Of a stretch of 45,167 nucleotides of DNA, positions 7,172 through 24,040 are shown in pieces. The notes under the pieces are model-generated. The model was not told the origin of the DNA and did not search any database. It was given only the letters and a program-made list of their open reading frames with translations. The stretch is taken from NCBI GenBank assembly GCA_024405395.1, contig JAKSOW010000011.1, positions 1 to 45,167 of the forward strand, given 5' to 3'. A program made the position numbers and the translations under genes. The DNA comes from Kiritimatiellia bacterium (lineage in GTDB: Bacteria; Verrucomicrobiota; Kiritimatiellia; RFP12; UBA1067). How positions within the stretch are numbered: the first letter of the stretch is position 1; each line of letters opens with the position of its first letter.

Positions 7172-9280
7172 TTAGATCTTGAGCCGTCCCAGCGGCTGGA
7201 TGTTGATCTCGGGACTCAGCTCCTGGAATGAGAGCACGGGCAGCTCGTAGTAGTCCTTGTCGATCATCTTGCGGAAGTAGCGCCGGATGTCCACCGAGAC
7301 GATGACGACCGGCTTCTGCTGGATGCGCGCCAGGTCGCCGATCGTCCGCTTGACGACCGAAAGGATCGCGCGGACCGTCTGCGGATCCATCGCCAGATAG
7401 CTGCCGCCCGAGGTCTGGCGCACCGATTTGCGGATCTTCTCCTCGAGTGACGGATCGAGCAGATAGGCCGCGATCATGTTCTGGCCGCCCGAGAACTTGT
7501 ACGAGATGTAGCGCGAAAGCGCGCTGCGCACGTACTCGACGAGCAGCACCGTGTCCTTCTCCTTCTGGCCCCACTCGATGAGGCACTGCGTGATGCGCTT
7601 GAGGTCGCGGATGCAGATGCCCTCCTGCACGAGACGCTGCAGCACGTCCGTGATCTTCTGGATCGGCAGCACGCGCTGGACCTCCTTGACGAGCTCGGGG
7701 GCCTCCTTCTCCATGTGGTCCAGCAGGAGACGCGTCTCCTGAATCGAGAGGAATTCGTTCGCATAGCGCTTGAGGACGCCCGAAAGGTGATACGTGAGCA
7801 CGCCGTTGTTGTCGAGATAGCGGATGCCGCCCTCCTCGAGCCGTCCCTTGTCCTCATCCTTCACCCAGCACGTGTCGAAGCCCGCGATGAAGGCACGCCC
7901 CTTCTCGAACGCGATGCCCGTGGCCTCCAGGTTCTCGGGCGACTCGAGCGCGAAGACATAGCCCGCGCGGAGCTGCCCCTCCGAGACCGGCACTTCGTTG
8001 ACCAGCAGGCGGTACTTGCCGTTCGCGAGAGACGAGTTCAGCGAGAGGTTGATGCCGGGGAACGGCACGCCCAGGTCGTGGTAGAGCGCGCGGCGGATGT
8101 CCATGATCTTGTCGTTGAGCTCCTCGTAGGTGAGGACGCTCCGGATCTCCGCGTCGATGTCGACCATGAGCGGCATGACCATCGAGAAGTCGTCGCCCTC
8201 CTTCTTTTTCTTCTTCGGCTTGCCGGGTTCCGTCGACGGCGCCGCCGCGGCCAGCGGATCGTCGCCCTTCGCGGCCGCCTCGGCGTCGCGCTTCTGCTTC
8301 TTCAGGAGCGTCACGCCGATCACGCCCGCCACCAGCGACAGACCGAAGAGCTGGATCTTCGGGAAGCCCGGGATGAGCCCGATGAGCACGAGAAGCGCCG
8401 CGCCGAGGAGGATGGCCTTCGGCTGGGCGAAGATCTGGTTGACGATGTCCTGGCCGAGCGGCTTGGCCTTCTCCGCGCCGACGCGCGTGACGATGATGCC
8501 CGCCGTGATCGAGATGAGGAGCGCCGGAATCTGACCCACGAGGCCATCGCCGATCGTGAGGATGCCGAAGCGCTTCACGCACCAGCCGACGTCCTTGCCG
8601 AACATCAGCATGCCGATCATGATGCCGCCGATGATGTTGATGGACGTGATGATGAGGCCCGCGATCGCATCGCCCTTCACGAACTTCATCGCGCCGTCCA
8701 TCGCGCCGTAGAGCTGCGACTCCTGGCCGAGTTCCGCGCGCCGCGCACGCGCCGTCTCGAGGTCGATCGCCCCCGCGCGCATGTCCGCGTCGATGGACAT
8801 CTGCTTGCCCGGCATCGCGTCGAGCGTGAAGCGGGCCGCCACTTCCGAGACGCGCTCGGCGCCCTTGGCGATCACCACGAACTGGACGATCGTGATGATG
8901 AGGAAGATCACCGCGCCCACGACGAAGTTGCCGCCCACGACGAAGTTGCCGAAGGTGTTGATGATCGAGCCCGCCGCGTTCGGGTCCTGCGAGCCGTGCA
9001 GGAGGATGCAGCGCGTGGTCGTGACGTTCAGCGCCAGGCGGAAGAGCGTCGTGAACAGGAGCATCGACGGGAAGGTCGAGAACGCCAGCGCCCGCGGCAG
9101 ATACATCGACAGCATGATCAGGATCGTCGAGATGCAGATGTTGAGCGAGATCAGGAAGTCGACGACCGGCGAAGGCAGCGGAACGATCAGCAGCCCGATG
9201 ATGCACACGAGCATCCCCGCGAGAACGAGGTCGCCCCACTTCGCGAGGCCCGCCGTGATGTTCGAAAACTTGTTGCCCAT
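7172..9280 (-). CDS. sctV: Export gate protein SctV
   Basis: This 702-aa protein belongs to the FHIPEP family (LcrD/FlhA). The N-terminal half has about eight hydrophobic helices; family signatures are STFPSMLLFTTLFRLALNV (residues 68-86) and RFTLDAMPGKQMSIDADMRAG (about 150-170). A charged linker rich in Lys and Pro near residue 350 leads to the large cytosolic domain that forms the nonameric substrate-selection ring and binds chaperone-substrate pairs and SctO. The protein ends at PEINIQPLGRLKI. It follows the yscX-like gene by 3 nt, as lcrD follows yscX-yscY in Yersinia. The sequence is complete and intact. Confidence 0.98.
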   Translation of the reverse strand: MGNKFSNITAGLAKWGDLVLAGMLVCIIGLLIVPLPSPVVDFLISLNICISTILIMLSMYLPRALAFSTFPSMLLFTTLFRLALNVTTTRCILLHGSQDPNAAGSIINTFGNFVVGGNFVVGAVIFLIITIVQFVVIAKGAERVSEVAARFTLDAMPGKQMSIDADMRAGAIDLETARARRAELGQESQLYGAMDGAMKFVKGDAIAGLIITSINIIGGIMIGMLMFGKDVGWCVKRFGILTIGDGLVGQIPALLISITAGIIVTRVGAEKAKPLGQDIVNQIFAQPKAILLGAALLVLIGLIPGFPKIQLFGLSLVAGVIGVTLLKKQKRDAEAAAKGDDPLAAAAPSTEPGKPKKKKKEGDDFSMVMPLMVDIDAEIRSVLTYEELNDKIMDIRRALYHDLGVPFPGINLSLNSSLANGKYRLLVNEVPVSEGQLRAGYVFALESPENLEATGIAFEKGRAFIAGFDTCWVKDEDKGRLEEGGIRYLDNNGVLTYHLSGVLKRYANEFLSIQETRLLLDHMEKEAPELVKEVQRVLPIQKITDVLQRLVQEGICIRDLKRITQCLIEWGQKEKDTVLLVEYVRSALSRYISYKFSGGQNMIAAYLLDPSLEEKIRKSVRQTSGGSYLAMDPQTVRAILSVVKRTIGDLARIQQKPVVIVSVDIRRYFRKMIDKDYYELPVLSFQELSPEINIQPLGRLKI

Positions 9281-9283
9281 GCC

Positions 9284-9667
9284 TTAGCTCTCCAATAGGG
9301 ACGCGCGATAGTCGGCCAGAAGGTCGGCGTCCTCCAGTAATGCGTCCAATTCGGCTGCCGCCCGGTTGGACACGGGCGTGCCCTTCCTGCGGAGGCCGTC
9401 AATCGCCTTGCGCGTCGCCAGATAAAAGCCGTTCGAGGTCCTGAGCGCCGGCGAACTGCCTTCGCTCGCAAGCTGCCCCAGGATGAGCGCGGCCACCGTC
9501 GGGTCCTTCGGGAACACGCCGTTGAGCGCCTCGGAGACCGTCGTCGAGCCCGGCAGGATCTGCCCCTGCGTCTGCCCGCGCGTCTGGCCCGCCGGCATCT
9601 CGTTGTATTCGGCCATCGAGATGCCGGTGTTGAAGCTCACCGACTGTGCCGTACGCTTGACGTTCAT
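9284..9667 (-). CDS. YscX-like early-export T3SS protein
   Basis: This 127-aa protein has a polar, Gln/Gly/Thr-rich N-terminus that would suit a secreted protein and a helical C-terminal half (FYLATRKAIDGLRR, AAAELDALLEDADLLADYRASLLES). YscX is 122 aa, is exported early and binds YscY and SctV; its C-terminal half has the same layout (a helix, an Ala-rich helix, then DDDRLLQIILNLL). Gene order yopN-sycN-yscX-yscV is matched exactly. The ATG at 9667 overlaps the previous stop as ATGA; the frame continues upstream only as shadow. Similarity is weak, but position and length agree. Confidence 0.65.
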   Translation of the reverse strand: MNVKRTAQSVSFNTGISMAEYNEMPAGQTRGQTQGQILPGSTTVSEALNGVFPKDPTVAALILGQLASEGSSPALRTSNGFYLATRKAIDGLRRKGTPVSNRAAAELDALLEDADLLADYRASLLES

Positions 9668-10053
9668 GCGACGCCTCCCATCTCCCGCGCCGCCTGCCAC
9701 AGCGACTGGAACGCCTCCTCCAGGCGCGGCAGGTCGATCGACCGCTCGCCCAGGCGCCGCACGAGGATCGCCTCGCCCGTGCGCCGCAGATAGCCCGCCC
9801 GAAGCCCCGTCGCGCCGGCGCCCGCGTAATGCGCCTGCGTGAGCAGCCGCAGCGCGAAGGCCTGCGCGCTCTGCGCGTTCTGCGGCGCGAAGCCCACCAG
9901 CATCATCAGCGCCTCATTGGCGTACTCCAGGCGCAGCGTCAGGCCGTTCTCGAAGCGCACCCCCGCCGTGCCGCGGTCGCCGAGCGCAAAGGCCTTCAGC
10001 CCCATCTGCCGACCGAATTCGCCGACGATGTCATTGAGCCATGCCGGAATCAT
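9664..10053 (-). CDS. sycN: SycN-like chaperone of the gatekeeper
   Basis: This 129-aa protein closely follows remembered Yersinia SycN (123 aa): a Trp near the start (MIPAWLNDIVGEFGRQMGL), a central beta sheet (LTLRLEYANEALMMLVGF), LRAGYL, and the diagnostic GERSIDLPRLEEAFQSLW near the C-terminus. SycN pairs with a second chaperone to hold YopN and its TyeA part at the export gate and block early effector release. The ATG at 10053 overlaps the sctW stop (ATGA), and the gene's own stop overlaps the next start. The long upstream extension of this frame is shadow of sctW. Confidence 0.82.
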   Translation of the reverse strand: MIPAWLNDIVGEFGRQMGLKAFALGDRGTAGVRFENGLTLRLEYANEALMMLVGFAPQNAQSAQAFALRLLTQAHYAGAGATGLRAGYLRRTGEAILVRRLGERSIDLPRLEEAFQSLWQAAREMGGVA

Positions 10054-11237
10054 GCCGCAGTCTCCCCTTTCTGGCGCCGCGCGTCGTCTTCCGCCTCGTT
10101 CATCACAAGCCCGTCGAGGTGCTCCTGCCCCGCGTCGATCAGATTCTGCCGGTCCTTCTCGCTCGCGAAGAGACGCGAGGAGAGCCCGCGGAAGATGTTC
10201 AGCAGCTCCGTGCAGAAGCACAGCTGCGCCAGGTTCTGCTGGATGCCACACGACGTGATGAAGCTCGCGATATGCCCCGAATTGACGAACTGCTGCTCGG
10301 TCAGGTCGAGAATGCCGCCCGTCATCTGCTCGACCGAGAGGAGGCACGCCTCCGCGAACTGCGTGCTCATGCGGCCCGCCAGGATGCCCAGCTTGTCCAC
10401 CATCGCCGTGAGCACGTTCACGCACTGGAGGTCGAGCATGATGCGCCGCAGCTCCTCCGGCACGCGCGACGGCTCGGGGCTCGACAGGTCGATTCCGCAG
10501 CTGCGCACCAGGAAGTCGATGGACTCCGCGAGCCGACCCGCGCCGCGTGCGGCGAGCAGCGAGCGGAAGCAGGCCTGCGGGCTCGTGAAGCCCAGCACCT
10601 CGTTGCGGTAGAGCGCCCGCAGCTCGCCGATTTCGCTCGTGTCCGACGCCGTCTGGTTGATCTCGTTCGCGAGATTGATCGCCGCCTTGATCTCGTCGCC
10701 CTTCGTCGCGAGCAGCTCCGCCTTCGTCTTCGCCAGCAGCGCCCGCAGCTCCTCGTCGCCCGAGCCCAGCGACTGCTCCAGCACGGACAGCATCGCGAAC
10801 TGGTGCGCCGAATCCTTCGACCCCTCCCCCAGCATCTTCAGGAGGCCGTCGCTGTCCGGCAGGCGGCCGCCCTGCTGCATGTTCCGCAGCTGGCGGCGCA
10901 TCCGCTCCATGTACTCGCCGCCCGGCATGTCGGGCATGACCTTGTTCCAGCCCTCGACGGCCGTCAGGTACGCCGAACGCAGCGAGTTGCGCTCGCCCAT
11001 CTTCCGCGAGCCGGCCGTCTTCATCTCCTTCTCCTCGAACTGGAACGAAAGCTCCTCCATCGAGTCCTGAAGCTCCTGCATCGGATCCTCGAGCGTCTGC
11101 AGGTTGAAGCCCATCGCCTGGCCCGACTCGACTGCGGCCTTGTTCACCTGGTGCGGGGTAAAGGCCTGCGTCTGCAGGGCGTCGTAACGCCCCGCCTGCA
11201 GTACCTGCCGCATCACCTGTGCCGAGTCGAAGTTCAT
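10050..11237 (-). CDS. sctW: Gatekeeper SctW (YopN-TyeA type)
   Basis: This 395-aa soluble helical protein is of the YopN/CopN/MxiC family, which plugs export until host contact and sets translocator-before-effector order. Residues 1-45 look like a secretion and chaperone-binding segment. The middle holds repeated helical X-bundles (LEDPMQELQDSMEELSFQF, RSAYLTAVEGWNKV, FAMLSVLEQSLG). The C-terminal third (LSVEQMTGGILDL, FVNSGHIASFIT, LAQLCFCTELLNIFRGL) corresponds to the TyeA part, so YopN and TyeA seem fused, as in CopN and MxiC. The sycN-like gene follows directly with an ATGA overlap. Confidence 0.85.
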   Translation of the reverse strand: MNFDSAQVMRQVLQAGRYDALQTQAFTPHQVNKAAVESGQAMGFNLQTLEDPMQELQDSMEELSFQFEEKEMKTAGSRKMGERNSLRSAYLTAVEGWNKVMPDMPGGEYMERMRRQLRNMQQGGRLPDSDGLLKMLGEGSKDSAHQFAMLSVLEQSLGSGDEELRALLAKTKAELLATKGDEIKAAINLANEINQTASDTSEIGELRALYRNEVLGFTSPQACFRSLLAARGAGRLAESIDFLVRSCGIDLSSPEPSRVPEELRRIMLDLQCVNVLTAMVDKLGILAGRMSTQFAEACLLSVEQMTGGILDLTEQQFVNSGHIASFITSCGIQQNLAQLCFCTELLNIFRGLSSRLFASEKDRQNLIDAGQEHLDGLVMNEAEDDARRQKGETAA

Positions 11238-11243
11238 GTCGTC

Positions 11244-13106
11244 TTACTTGGCCTTCTCTTCCTGTTCGGCAAGGGCCTTGCGCGCGTCCTTCCACTCCTG
11301 GCGGCGGCGGTCGTAGTCCTCGCGCCACACCTTGTTCGCGTCGCCGATATCGGCCTTGCGCTTCTCCCGGCGGAATTCAATTTCCTTCTTCTCGCGCATC
11401 ATGCGGTCGTCGAAGTTGTCGGCGCGGATCTGGTCCTGCTCCTCGATCTTCAGGTCGCGCTCCTCGGCCGCCTCGTCGTCGAGCTTGCGGTCGTGGTCGA
11501 GCCGCTCCTCAAGCGTGATGTCGCGCGCACGCGCCGCCGGCTCGCGCACGAGGTCGCCCGGCCCGAGGTCCATCACGTACGGCGTGATGATGAAGAGCCG
11601 CTGCACCGTCTCCTTGTTCACGGACGCGCCGCCGAAGATCCAGCCGATCCAGGGGATGTCGCGGAGATACGGAATGCCCCACCCCGCCTCCTCGCGGATG
11701 TCGCGGAAATAGCCCGCCAGCAGGATGGACTGCCCGTTGAGGACCGACGCCTGCGTCTCCAGCGTCGACTGCCGCGTCATCGGCATCGAGTCGACGACGA
11801 CGGACTCGAAGCCGCCGTCCTGCAGCTGCAGCGTGAGCCACACGCGGATCGGCATGTTCGAGTCGGCCGGCATCACGACGCGCGGCTTCACGCCCAGACG
11901 CGTCCCCGCCGTCACCTCCTGGAGATTGGCGACTTCCGTGCCGACCACGCGCGCATGGTAGCTCTGGGTGTCCGAAAGCTCCGCCGCCATGTTGTTGAGC
12001 GTCAGGAGCGACGTGCGCGAAATGTCCCGCGCCTTGCCCTTCTGGCGCAGCGCCGACAGCGAGGCGGACACCGTGATGTTGTCGCCCAGGTAGGTGAGCG
12101 CGCCCGCCAGGCCCTTGCCGCCCAGCGTGCTCGGGGTGAAGAGGTTCTGCACGTTCTGCCCGGCGCCGGCGTTGATGTCGCTGTGCTTGCCCTCGGCCGA
12201 CACCGAGAGCTGCCAGTCGAGCGCGTTCTTCTTGCTCATCTCCACGGTCGTGACGGCGATCTCCACGAGCTTCTGCGGATGGTCGAGGTCCGCGATGAGC
12301 TTTTCGTACATCGGCATGCGCGTCACCGAATCGCGGATGACGACGGCGTTCAGGCGGTTGTCGGCGCGGATCACCGGCTGGAAGGCGCGCGTGCCCTCAT
12401 GCGCGCGCGTATCGGCCGAATCCGCCCGGTTCGTCTCGGACACGTCGCGCAGATTGCCCTGCGAGGAGGACATCATGATCTCCTGCAGCATCTGGGCGAC
12501 GCCCTTGATCTGGCTCGCGTTCTCCGGTCCCGTCACCTGCAGGCTCACGGAATCGGCCCAGGTGTTCTTCAGCGGGAAGATGCGCGTCTCCAGTTCGTTG
12601 AAGGTGCGCATCTGCTTGAGGCGGTCCGCGCGCTCGATCGTCTGGAGAATGATCTGCACATAGCGCGGCGGCCCCGACACCATGATGAGCTCGTCGTTCG
12701 ACGCGGTCTTGATCGGGAAGCGCCCGTCCTCGACGCCGAGCTCGTTCAGGAGCGCGCGCACGTCCGACGCCTTCATGTACTGGAGATCCGTGAGCGTCGT
12801 CTGGATCTCGCCGGCGCCGTAGACGTAGAGCGAGGCGCCGTCGTAGTACCAGGTGAGGTTGTGCATCGTCGAGAGGCGGTCAAGGAACTCCGCGGCCGGC
12901 ACGTCCTTGAAGTTGCCCGAGAACGTGCCCCGCACGGTCTCCGACGAGATGACCGGGATACCCTCCGCCACGCCGAACGTGTCGAGCGCCTCGCGCAGGT
13001 TCATCTCACGCGCCGTCAGCGTGTAGGTCTCGAGCCGCCAGGGGATCGCCCCGGCCGAAACCGCCACGGCCGCCGCAGCAGCCAGAATCATCAGATACTT
13101 CTTCAT
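11244..13106 (-). CDS. sctC: Outer-membrane secretin SctC
   Basis: This 620-aa secretin has a Sec signal peptide (MKKYLMILAAAAAVAVSAGA). The N0/N1 domains cover about 20-180 (FSGNFKDVPAAEFLDRLS; LNELGVEDGRFPIK), followed by N3 around 200-290 (INRLNAVV-like RADNRLNAVVIRD) and the beta-barrel domain with VTAGTRLGVKPRVV and the secretin signature GIPYLRDIPWIGWIFGG near 480-490. From about residue 517 there is a tail of roughly 100 very charged residues (EERLDHDRKLDDEAAEERD and similar), longer than in YscC. The chosen ATG starts the signal peptide; an ATG 14 codons upstream is worse. It precedes sctW by 6 nt. Confidence 0.95.
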   Translation of the reverse strand: MKKYLMILAAAAAVAVSAGAIPWRLETYTLTAREMNLREALDTFGVAEGIPVISSETVRGTFSGNFKDVPAAEFLDRLSTMHNLTWYYDGASLYVYGAGEIQTTLTDLQYMKASDVRALLNELGVEDGRFPIKTASNDELIMVSGPPRYVQIILQTIERADRLKQMRTFNELETRIFPLKNTWADSVSLQVTGPENASQIKGVAQMLQEIMMSSSQGNLRDVSETNRADSADTRAHEGTRAFQPVIRADNRLNAVVIRDSVTRMPMYEKLIADLDHPQKLVEIAVTTVEMSKKNALDWQLSVSAEGKHSDINAGAGQNVQNLFTPSTLGGKGLAGALTYLGDNITVSASLSALRQKGKARDISRTSLLTLNNMAAELSDTQSYHARVVGTEVANLQEVTAGTRLGVKPRVVMPADSNMPIRVWLTLQLQDGGFESVVVDSMPMTRQSTLETQASVLNGQSILLAGYFRDIREEAGWGIPYLRDIPWIGWIFGGASVNKETVQRLFIITPYVMDLGPGDLVREPAARARDITLEERLDHDRKLDDEAAEERDLKIEEQDQIRADNFDDRMMREKKEIEFRREKRKADIGDANKVWREDYDRRRQEWKDARKALAEQEEKAK

Positions 13107-13125
13107 AAATCTCCTCTCAACTCCC

Positions 13126-13548
13126 TCACGGCATGATCCGCATCTCATTGTCCGCGCTTCCGGCGAATCCGCCCGTCTCCGGCGTGCGGCGACCCGCCGC
13201 CGCGTGCCACCACTCGCAGGAGACCATGAACAGCTCGAAGGCCGTCCGGCAGAGGTCCTCGCGCGCGTTCGCGGGCAGCCTTTGCCAGAGAATGATCTCG
13301 CCCGCCTCGGGATCGTACGCCAGCGTCGCCTCTTCCTTCAGGATGCGTCCGGCGGCATAGCCGGCCAGTTCGGCGGCATCGGCCTCGTCGCCGCGCCCCA
13401 CGACGAACCGCAGCACCAGGCTGCCGCGCGCCTCCAGCACCTGAATCGTGAGCTCGTCCACCAAAAGCGAAACGGGCCCCTCGGTCCGCTCGATTTCCTC
13501 GATCGGATAGCCGATGGCCGTCACGAATCTCGCCACCGCCGCGTTCAT
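13126..13548 (-). CDS. CesT/SycE-type T3SS chaperone
   Basis: This 140-aa acidic protein has the class I chaperone pattern: an N-terminal helix (AAVARFVTAIG), a curved sheet (VSLLVDELTIQVLEARGSLVLRFVV), the conserved segment LAYDPEAGEIILWQRLP and a C-terminal helix with the FELFMVSCEWW motif (compare LENFxxxAxxW in CesT proteins). It lies between the surface-protein genes and sctC; the ATG at 13548 overlaps the upstream stop (ATGA). Its partner is not known; candidates are the three EspA-like proteins at the operon start. Unlike the effector-island chaperones it does not end in FMQV. Confidence 0.7.
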   Translation of the reverse strand: MNAAVARFVTAIGYPIEEIERTEGPVSLLVDELTIQVLEARGSLVLRFVVGRGDEADAAELAGYAAGRILKEEATLAYDPEAGEIILWQRLPANAREDLCRTAFELFMVSCEWWHAAAGRRTPETGGFAGSADNEMRIMP

Positions 13549-15220
13549 TCGGCGCCTCCTGCGGCAGGCGCCAGCCGAACCGCCACGAAGAAGAACCGAT
13601 AGCCGGCCGCCTGCCTTTCCGCCGGCGTGAGCGCCGTCACGTCCGTCGGCTTCTGACGGTCCGTCAGGTTCTTCATGCCATAGATGGTGTAGACGCGTCC
13701 TTCGTCCGAGAGATCGGGGGACCAGGTGATGACGGGGCCCTCCGCCGTCATTTCGACGAACGCCTTCAACGCGCTGTCCGCGTCCAGCGGATCCGTGCCT
13801 GCGACGTATTCCTGCCACACCTGGAGCGCATGCCCCGAGCGGTCGACCTTCCCCGTCGCCACCTTCAGGGTATTCGTCGAGCCGTCGCCGAAGCGGTCCG
13901 TAAACTGCGTCTTCCACGTCTCGCCGCCAAACCGCTCGGCCATCAGGTCCAGCCAGTTCTCCGGGATATCGAGCGTCCCGTCATCCGGGTCGGCCTGGAT
14001 CTCGATCGGCACCGCCACCTTCACCGTCACGATCGGCCCCGGCACCACGGCAAGCGGGCAGCCGTCAAACGCCGCGAGGTCAATCGCCGGCTTTTCGCCC
14101 GCATAGACGACATCCTTGAGCCGCAGGCAGTCCTTGAAGGCGAAGCTCGCGATTGTCGTGACCGTCTCGGGGAAGACGACCTTCGTCAGATACCGGCAAC
14201 GCTCAAACGCCGAAACGCCCACGCCCGCAACCGGGCGCAGACCGAGCTCGGCCGGAAGCGTCAGCTCGCCCGCCGTCTCGACAGGCACGGCCGGCTGCTC
14301 GAACGACACGCGCTCGATCGTCGCCTTGCCGCCCTTCACCATATAGGTCCAGTTCGTGCCGTCCACTTCTTCCACATACGGTCCGCCGTTCGCACGCGGG
14401 AACTGGTAGGTCGCCTCCGCCGTCGGGCCGATCGCCATCAGCATAAGCTGGCCCTCCCGGCCCTCCTGATAAACGGCCACATACGCCTTGACCGTTGTCG
14501 TCGTCCCGATTGTCGGCGGGCGCTCTGGATTCCAGACCGACGAATCTTCGTCAGGATCGGCCCCATCAGTCGTGTAGTAGATCTTGGTGACAATGCCGCG
14601 TTCTTCCGGCACGGCATTCTGCGTCAGCGAGACCTGAACATAGTCGACGTCACGAAATGCGCCGCCTTCCGGCGAAATCGTCACCACGTAGTCGGGATTG
14701 AGCGCCGTCGAGACGATCTGGAACTTGAACTCATAGGCAACCTCGCCGTCAATGATGAACGGAACCGACACGATCCCCGGAAGCGTTCCCCATCCTTTTG
14801 CCGACGGCAGCACGGAAAAGATGCAGCGATCGGGATCCAGCGTACCCGTCCAGGCCACTTCAAGTTCGGGTTTGCTGCAGGCGAAGATCACATTGGTTAT
14901 CGCGTTTCTGCCGAACGCATAGGAACTGATCTTGGTAATCGACGCGGGAATGCGCGCCGTTCTGATCGAATTGCCGGATATCGACTCCGTACCAAGCGAG
15001 ACAACCGGCAGGGCGCCTTCATCGACGGGCAACGTGTCGGGAATTTCCAGCCGGCCCTCGAAGACGGCCGCGTCCAGCTCGACGTCTGACAGGCGGACCC
15101 CCGCGCCATCCTGCGCGTACGTATAGGTCACACCAGCCGACGCGTCAACCCACTCGTACACAGTCTCCGACGCGAACACGACACAGGCCCACACGACCCC
15201 TACAAAAGTCATCAATCTCT

Positions 15221-15224
<4 letters not shown>
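13545..15224 (-). CDS. Secreted BspA-like (LRR_5) surface protein
   Basis: This 559-aa protein has a Sec signal peptide (MKRLMTFVGVVWACVVFASE). It carries BspA-type leucine-rich segments around residues 85-115 (IRTARIPASITKISSYAFG) and 330-375 (VSAFERCRYLTKVVFPETVTTIASFAFKDC). A domain at about 190-270 resembles the chitobiase/beta-hexosaminidase C-terminal domain (TISPEGGAFRD, IYYTTDGADP, TVKAYV). The C-terminus (about 420-559) resembles other secreted proteins of these phyla (WQEYVAGTDPLDADS, ITWSPDLSDEGRVYTIYG). It could bind host surfaces or mucus glycans. It overlaps its neighbours on both sides by 4 nt, inside the T3SS operon. Confidence 0.75.
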
Positions 15225-22855
<7,631 letters not shown>

Positions 22856-22863
<8 letters not shown>

Positions 22864-23434
22864 TGTTGCTGATTCCCGTCATCACCGTGTAGAGGGACTT
22901 GACGACGTTGGAAATGAGTTCGTAGGACTGGTCGCGCTTGTTCGTCTGGCTCTGGAGCGTGATCATCTGCTCCTGGCTCGTCGTGTTGAGCTCGTCGAGC
23001 TTCGACTCGATGTTGTCGATGATCGCGTCGCTCGTCATCGACGGCGCCGCGGCGATGCCCAGCATGTTGAGGACAGCCTGGGCGTTCGTGAAGGTCCCCT
23101 CGACGACGTTGCCGTTTTCGTCCTCGTAGGCGATCGACCACTGGCCTTCGATCGTCGACAGGCTATCGCCGTCGCCAAGCTCCAGGAGCCTCTTCTCGAT
23201 GTCGGAGATCGCCTCGATGTTGGCCGTCACGCGCGCCATCTGCTCCATGATGTCGACCACGTCGGCCTCCATCTCGGTCGCGCGCTCGAGGCAGATCGCC
23301 ATCACCAGCTGGGCGATGGACATCGTCCGCGTGGCCCCGTCGTTGAACGTGACCTCGTAGACATTGGCCGTCAGCGCCTTGCCCGTCTGGGCATTGCGCA
23401 ACGACAACGTGATCGCATCCGTGTCAAATGTCAT
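22856..23434 (-). CDS. EspA-like T3SS filament or tip protein, paralogue 3
   Basis: This 192-aa protein has no signal peptide. An N-terminal helix (MSIAQLVMAICLERATEMEADVVDIM) is followed by a coiled segment, a variable middle (IEGQWSIAYEDENG) and a C-terminal helix: LDELNTTSQEQMITLQSQTN, then KRDQSYELISNVVKSL. This two-helix layout and the (N/T)xSQxxMxxLQ segment recall EspA/SseB filament proteins that extend the needle to the host cell. Two further genes of the same size and pattern lie directly upstream, so they form a family. Its stop overlaps the start of the giant surface-protein gene. The family call is an inference. Confidence 0.5.
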
Positions 23435-23456
23435 CTCTGCTCACCTTTCCCGTTCG

Positions 23457-24038
23457 TCACTGGCAGGCCGCCGCCGTGGACTGCAGTGTCGAGCCCGTCG
23501 CCCGAATCACATTAGACGCCGTCGCATACGCCACGTCGCGCCGCGACATGTACGTCTGCAGATCGACCATGTCCTGCTGCGACGCCGTCGCGTCGGACGT
23601 CATCTTCTCCTTCAGCAAGGAGAACACCTTCATCCGCTCGTCATACGTGTTGAGCGCGCTCGGCAACACCCCGTCCGGGCCCGACGAAAGCCCCATCTCC
23701 TTCGTGAGGAAATCCAGATACGTCATCCCCTCGTAGCCGGGGATCGCCAGCGTCGTCGCATAGTCCCCCATGCCGGCCATGATGTCCTCTAGCACCTTCG
23801 CCGTGGCCTTGAGCCGACGCGCGTTGAGGGTGATGACGTTCATCTTGTTGACGGACTGGTCTTCCAGGGCGACGCCGATGTGCACGCACAGCGCATTGGC
23901 CAGCTGGCCCAGCGTCAGGTTCTCGAGCCCGGCGTAGTTGTAGAGCTTCACGTCCCCGAGCCGGAAACTCTCGCTCTCCGGCCCGTGCTGGATGTTCACG
24001 CTGTTCACGCCAGCCGTTATAGCCTCGATCTTCGCCAT
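23457..24038 (-). CDS. EspA-like T3SS filament or tip protein, paralogue 2
   Basis: This 193-aa protein has the same layout as its neighbours: an N-terminal beta segment (VNIQHGPESESFRLGDVKLYNY), helix LTLGQLANALCVHIGVALED, a long linker helix (NARRLKATAKVLEDIMAGMG), a divergent middle and the C-terminal helix SQQDMVDLQTYMSRRDVAYA. The shared pattern SxQxDMxxLQxxxxRRDxxxxxA matches the genes on either side. It is second in the long T3SS operon, 2 nt after the first paralogue. An alternative is a translocator or tip protein with no EspA relation. Confidence 0.5.
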   Translation of the reverse strand: MAKIEAITAGVNSVNIQHGPESESFRLGDVKLYNYAGLENLTLGQLANALCVHIGVALEDQSVNKMNVITLNARRLKATAKVLEDIMAGMGDYATTLAIPGYEGMTYLDFLTKEMGLSSGPDGVLPSALNTYDERMKVFSLLKEKMTSDATASQQDMVDLQTYMSRRDVAYATASNVIRATGSTLQSTAAACQ

Positions 24039-24040
24039 TT

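Noticed and set aside
10054-11328. Long N-terminal extension of the sycN-like frame
   Set aside because: The region is out-of-frame sctW; the SycN homology starts at the ATG at 10053 with an ATGA overlap.
10041-13136. Long plus-strand frame of 1031 codons opposite sctW and sctC
   Set aside because: It is Arg/Leu/His-rich antisense sequence of GC-rich genes, has no recognisable domain, and the opposite strand carries clear sctC and sctW.
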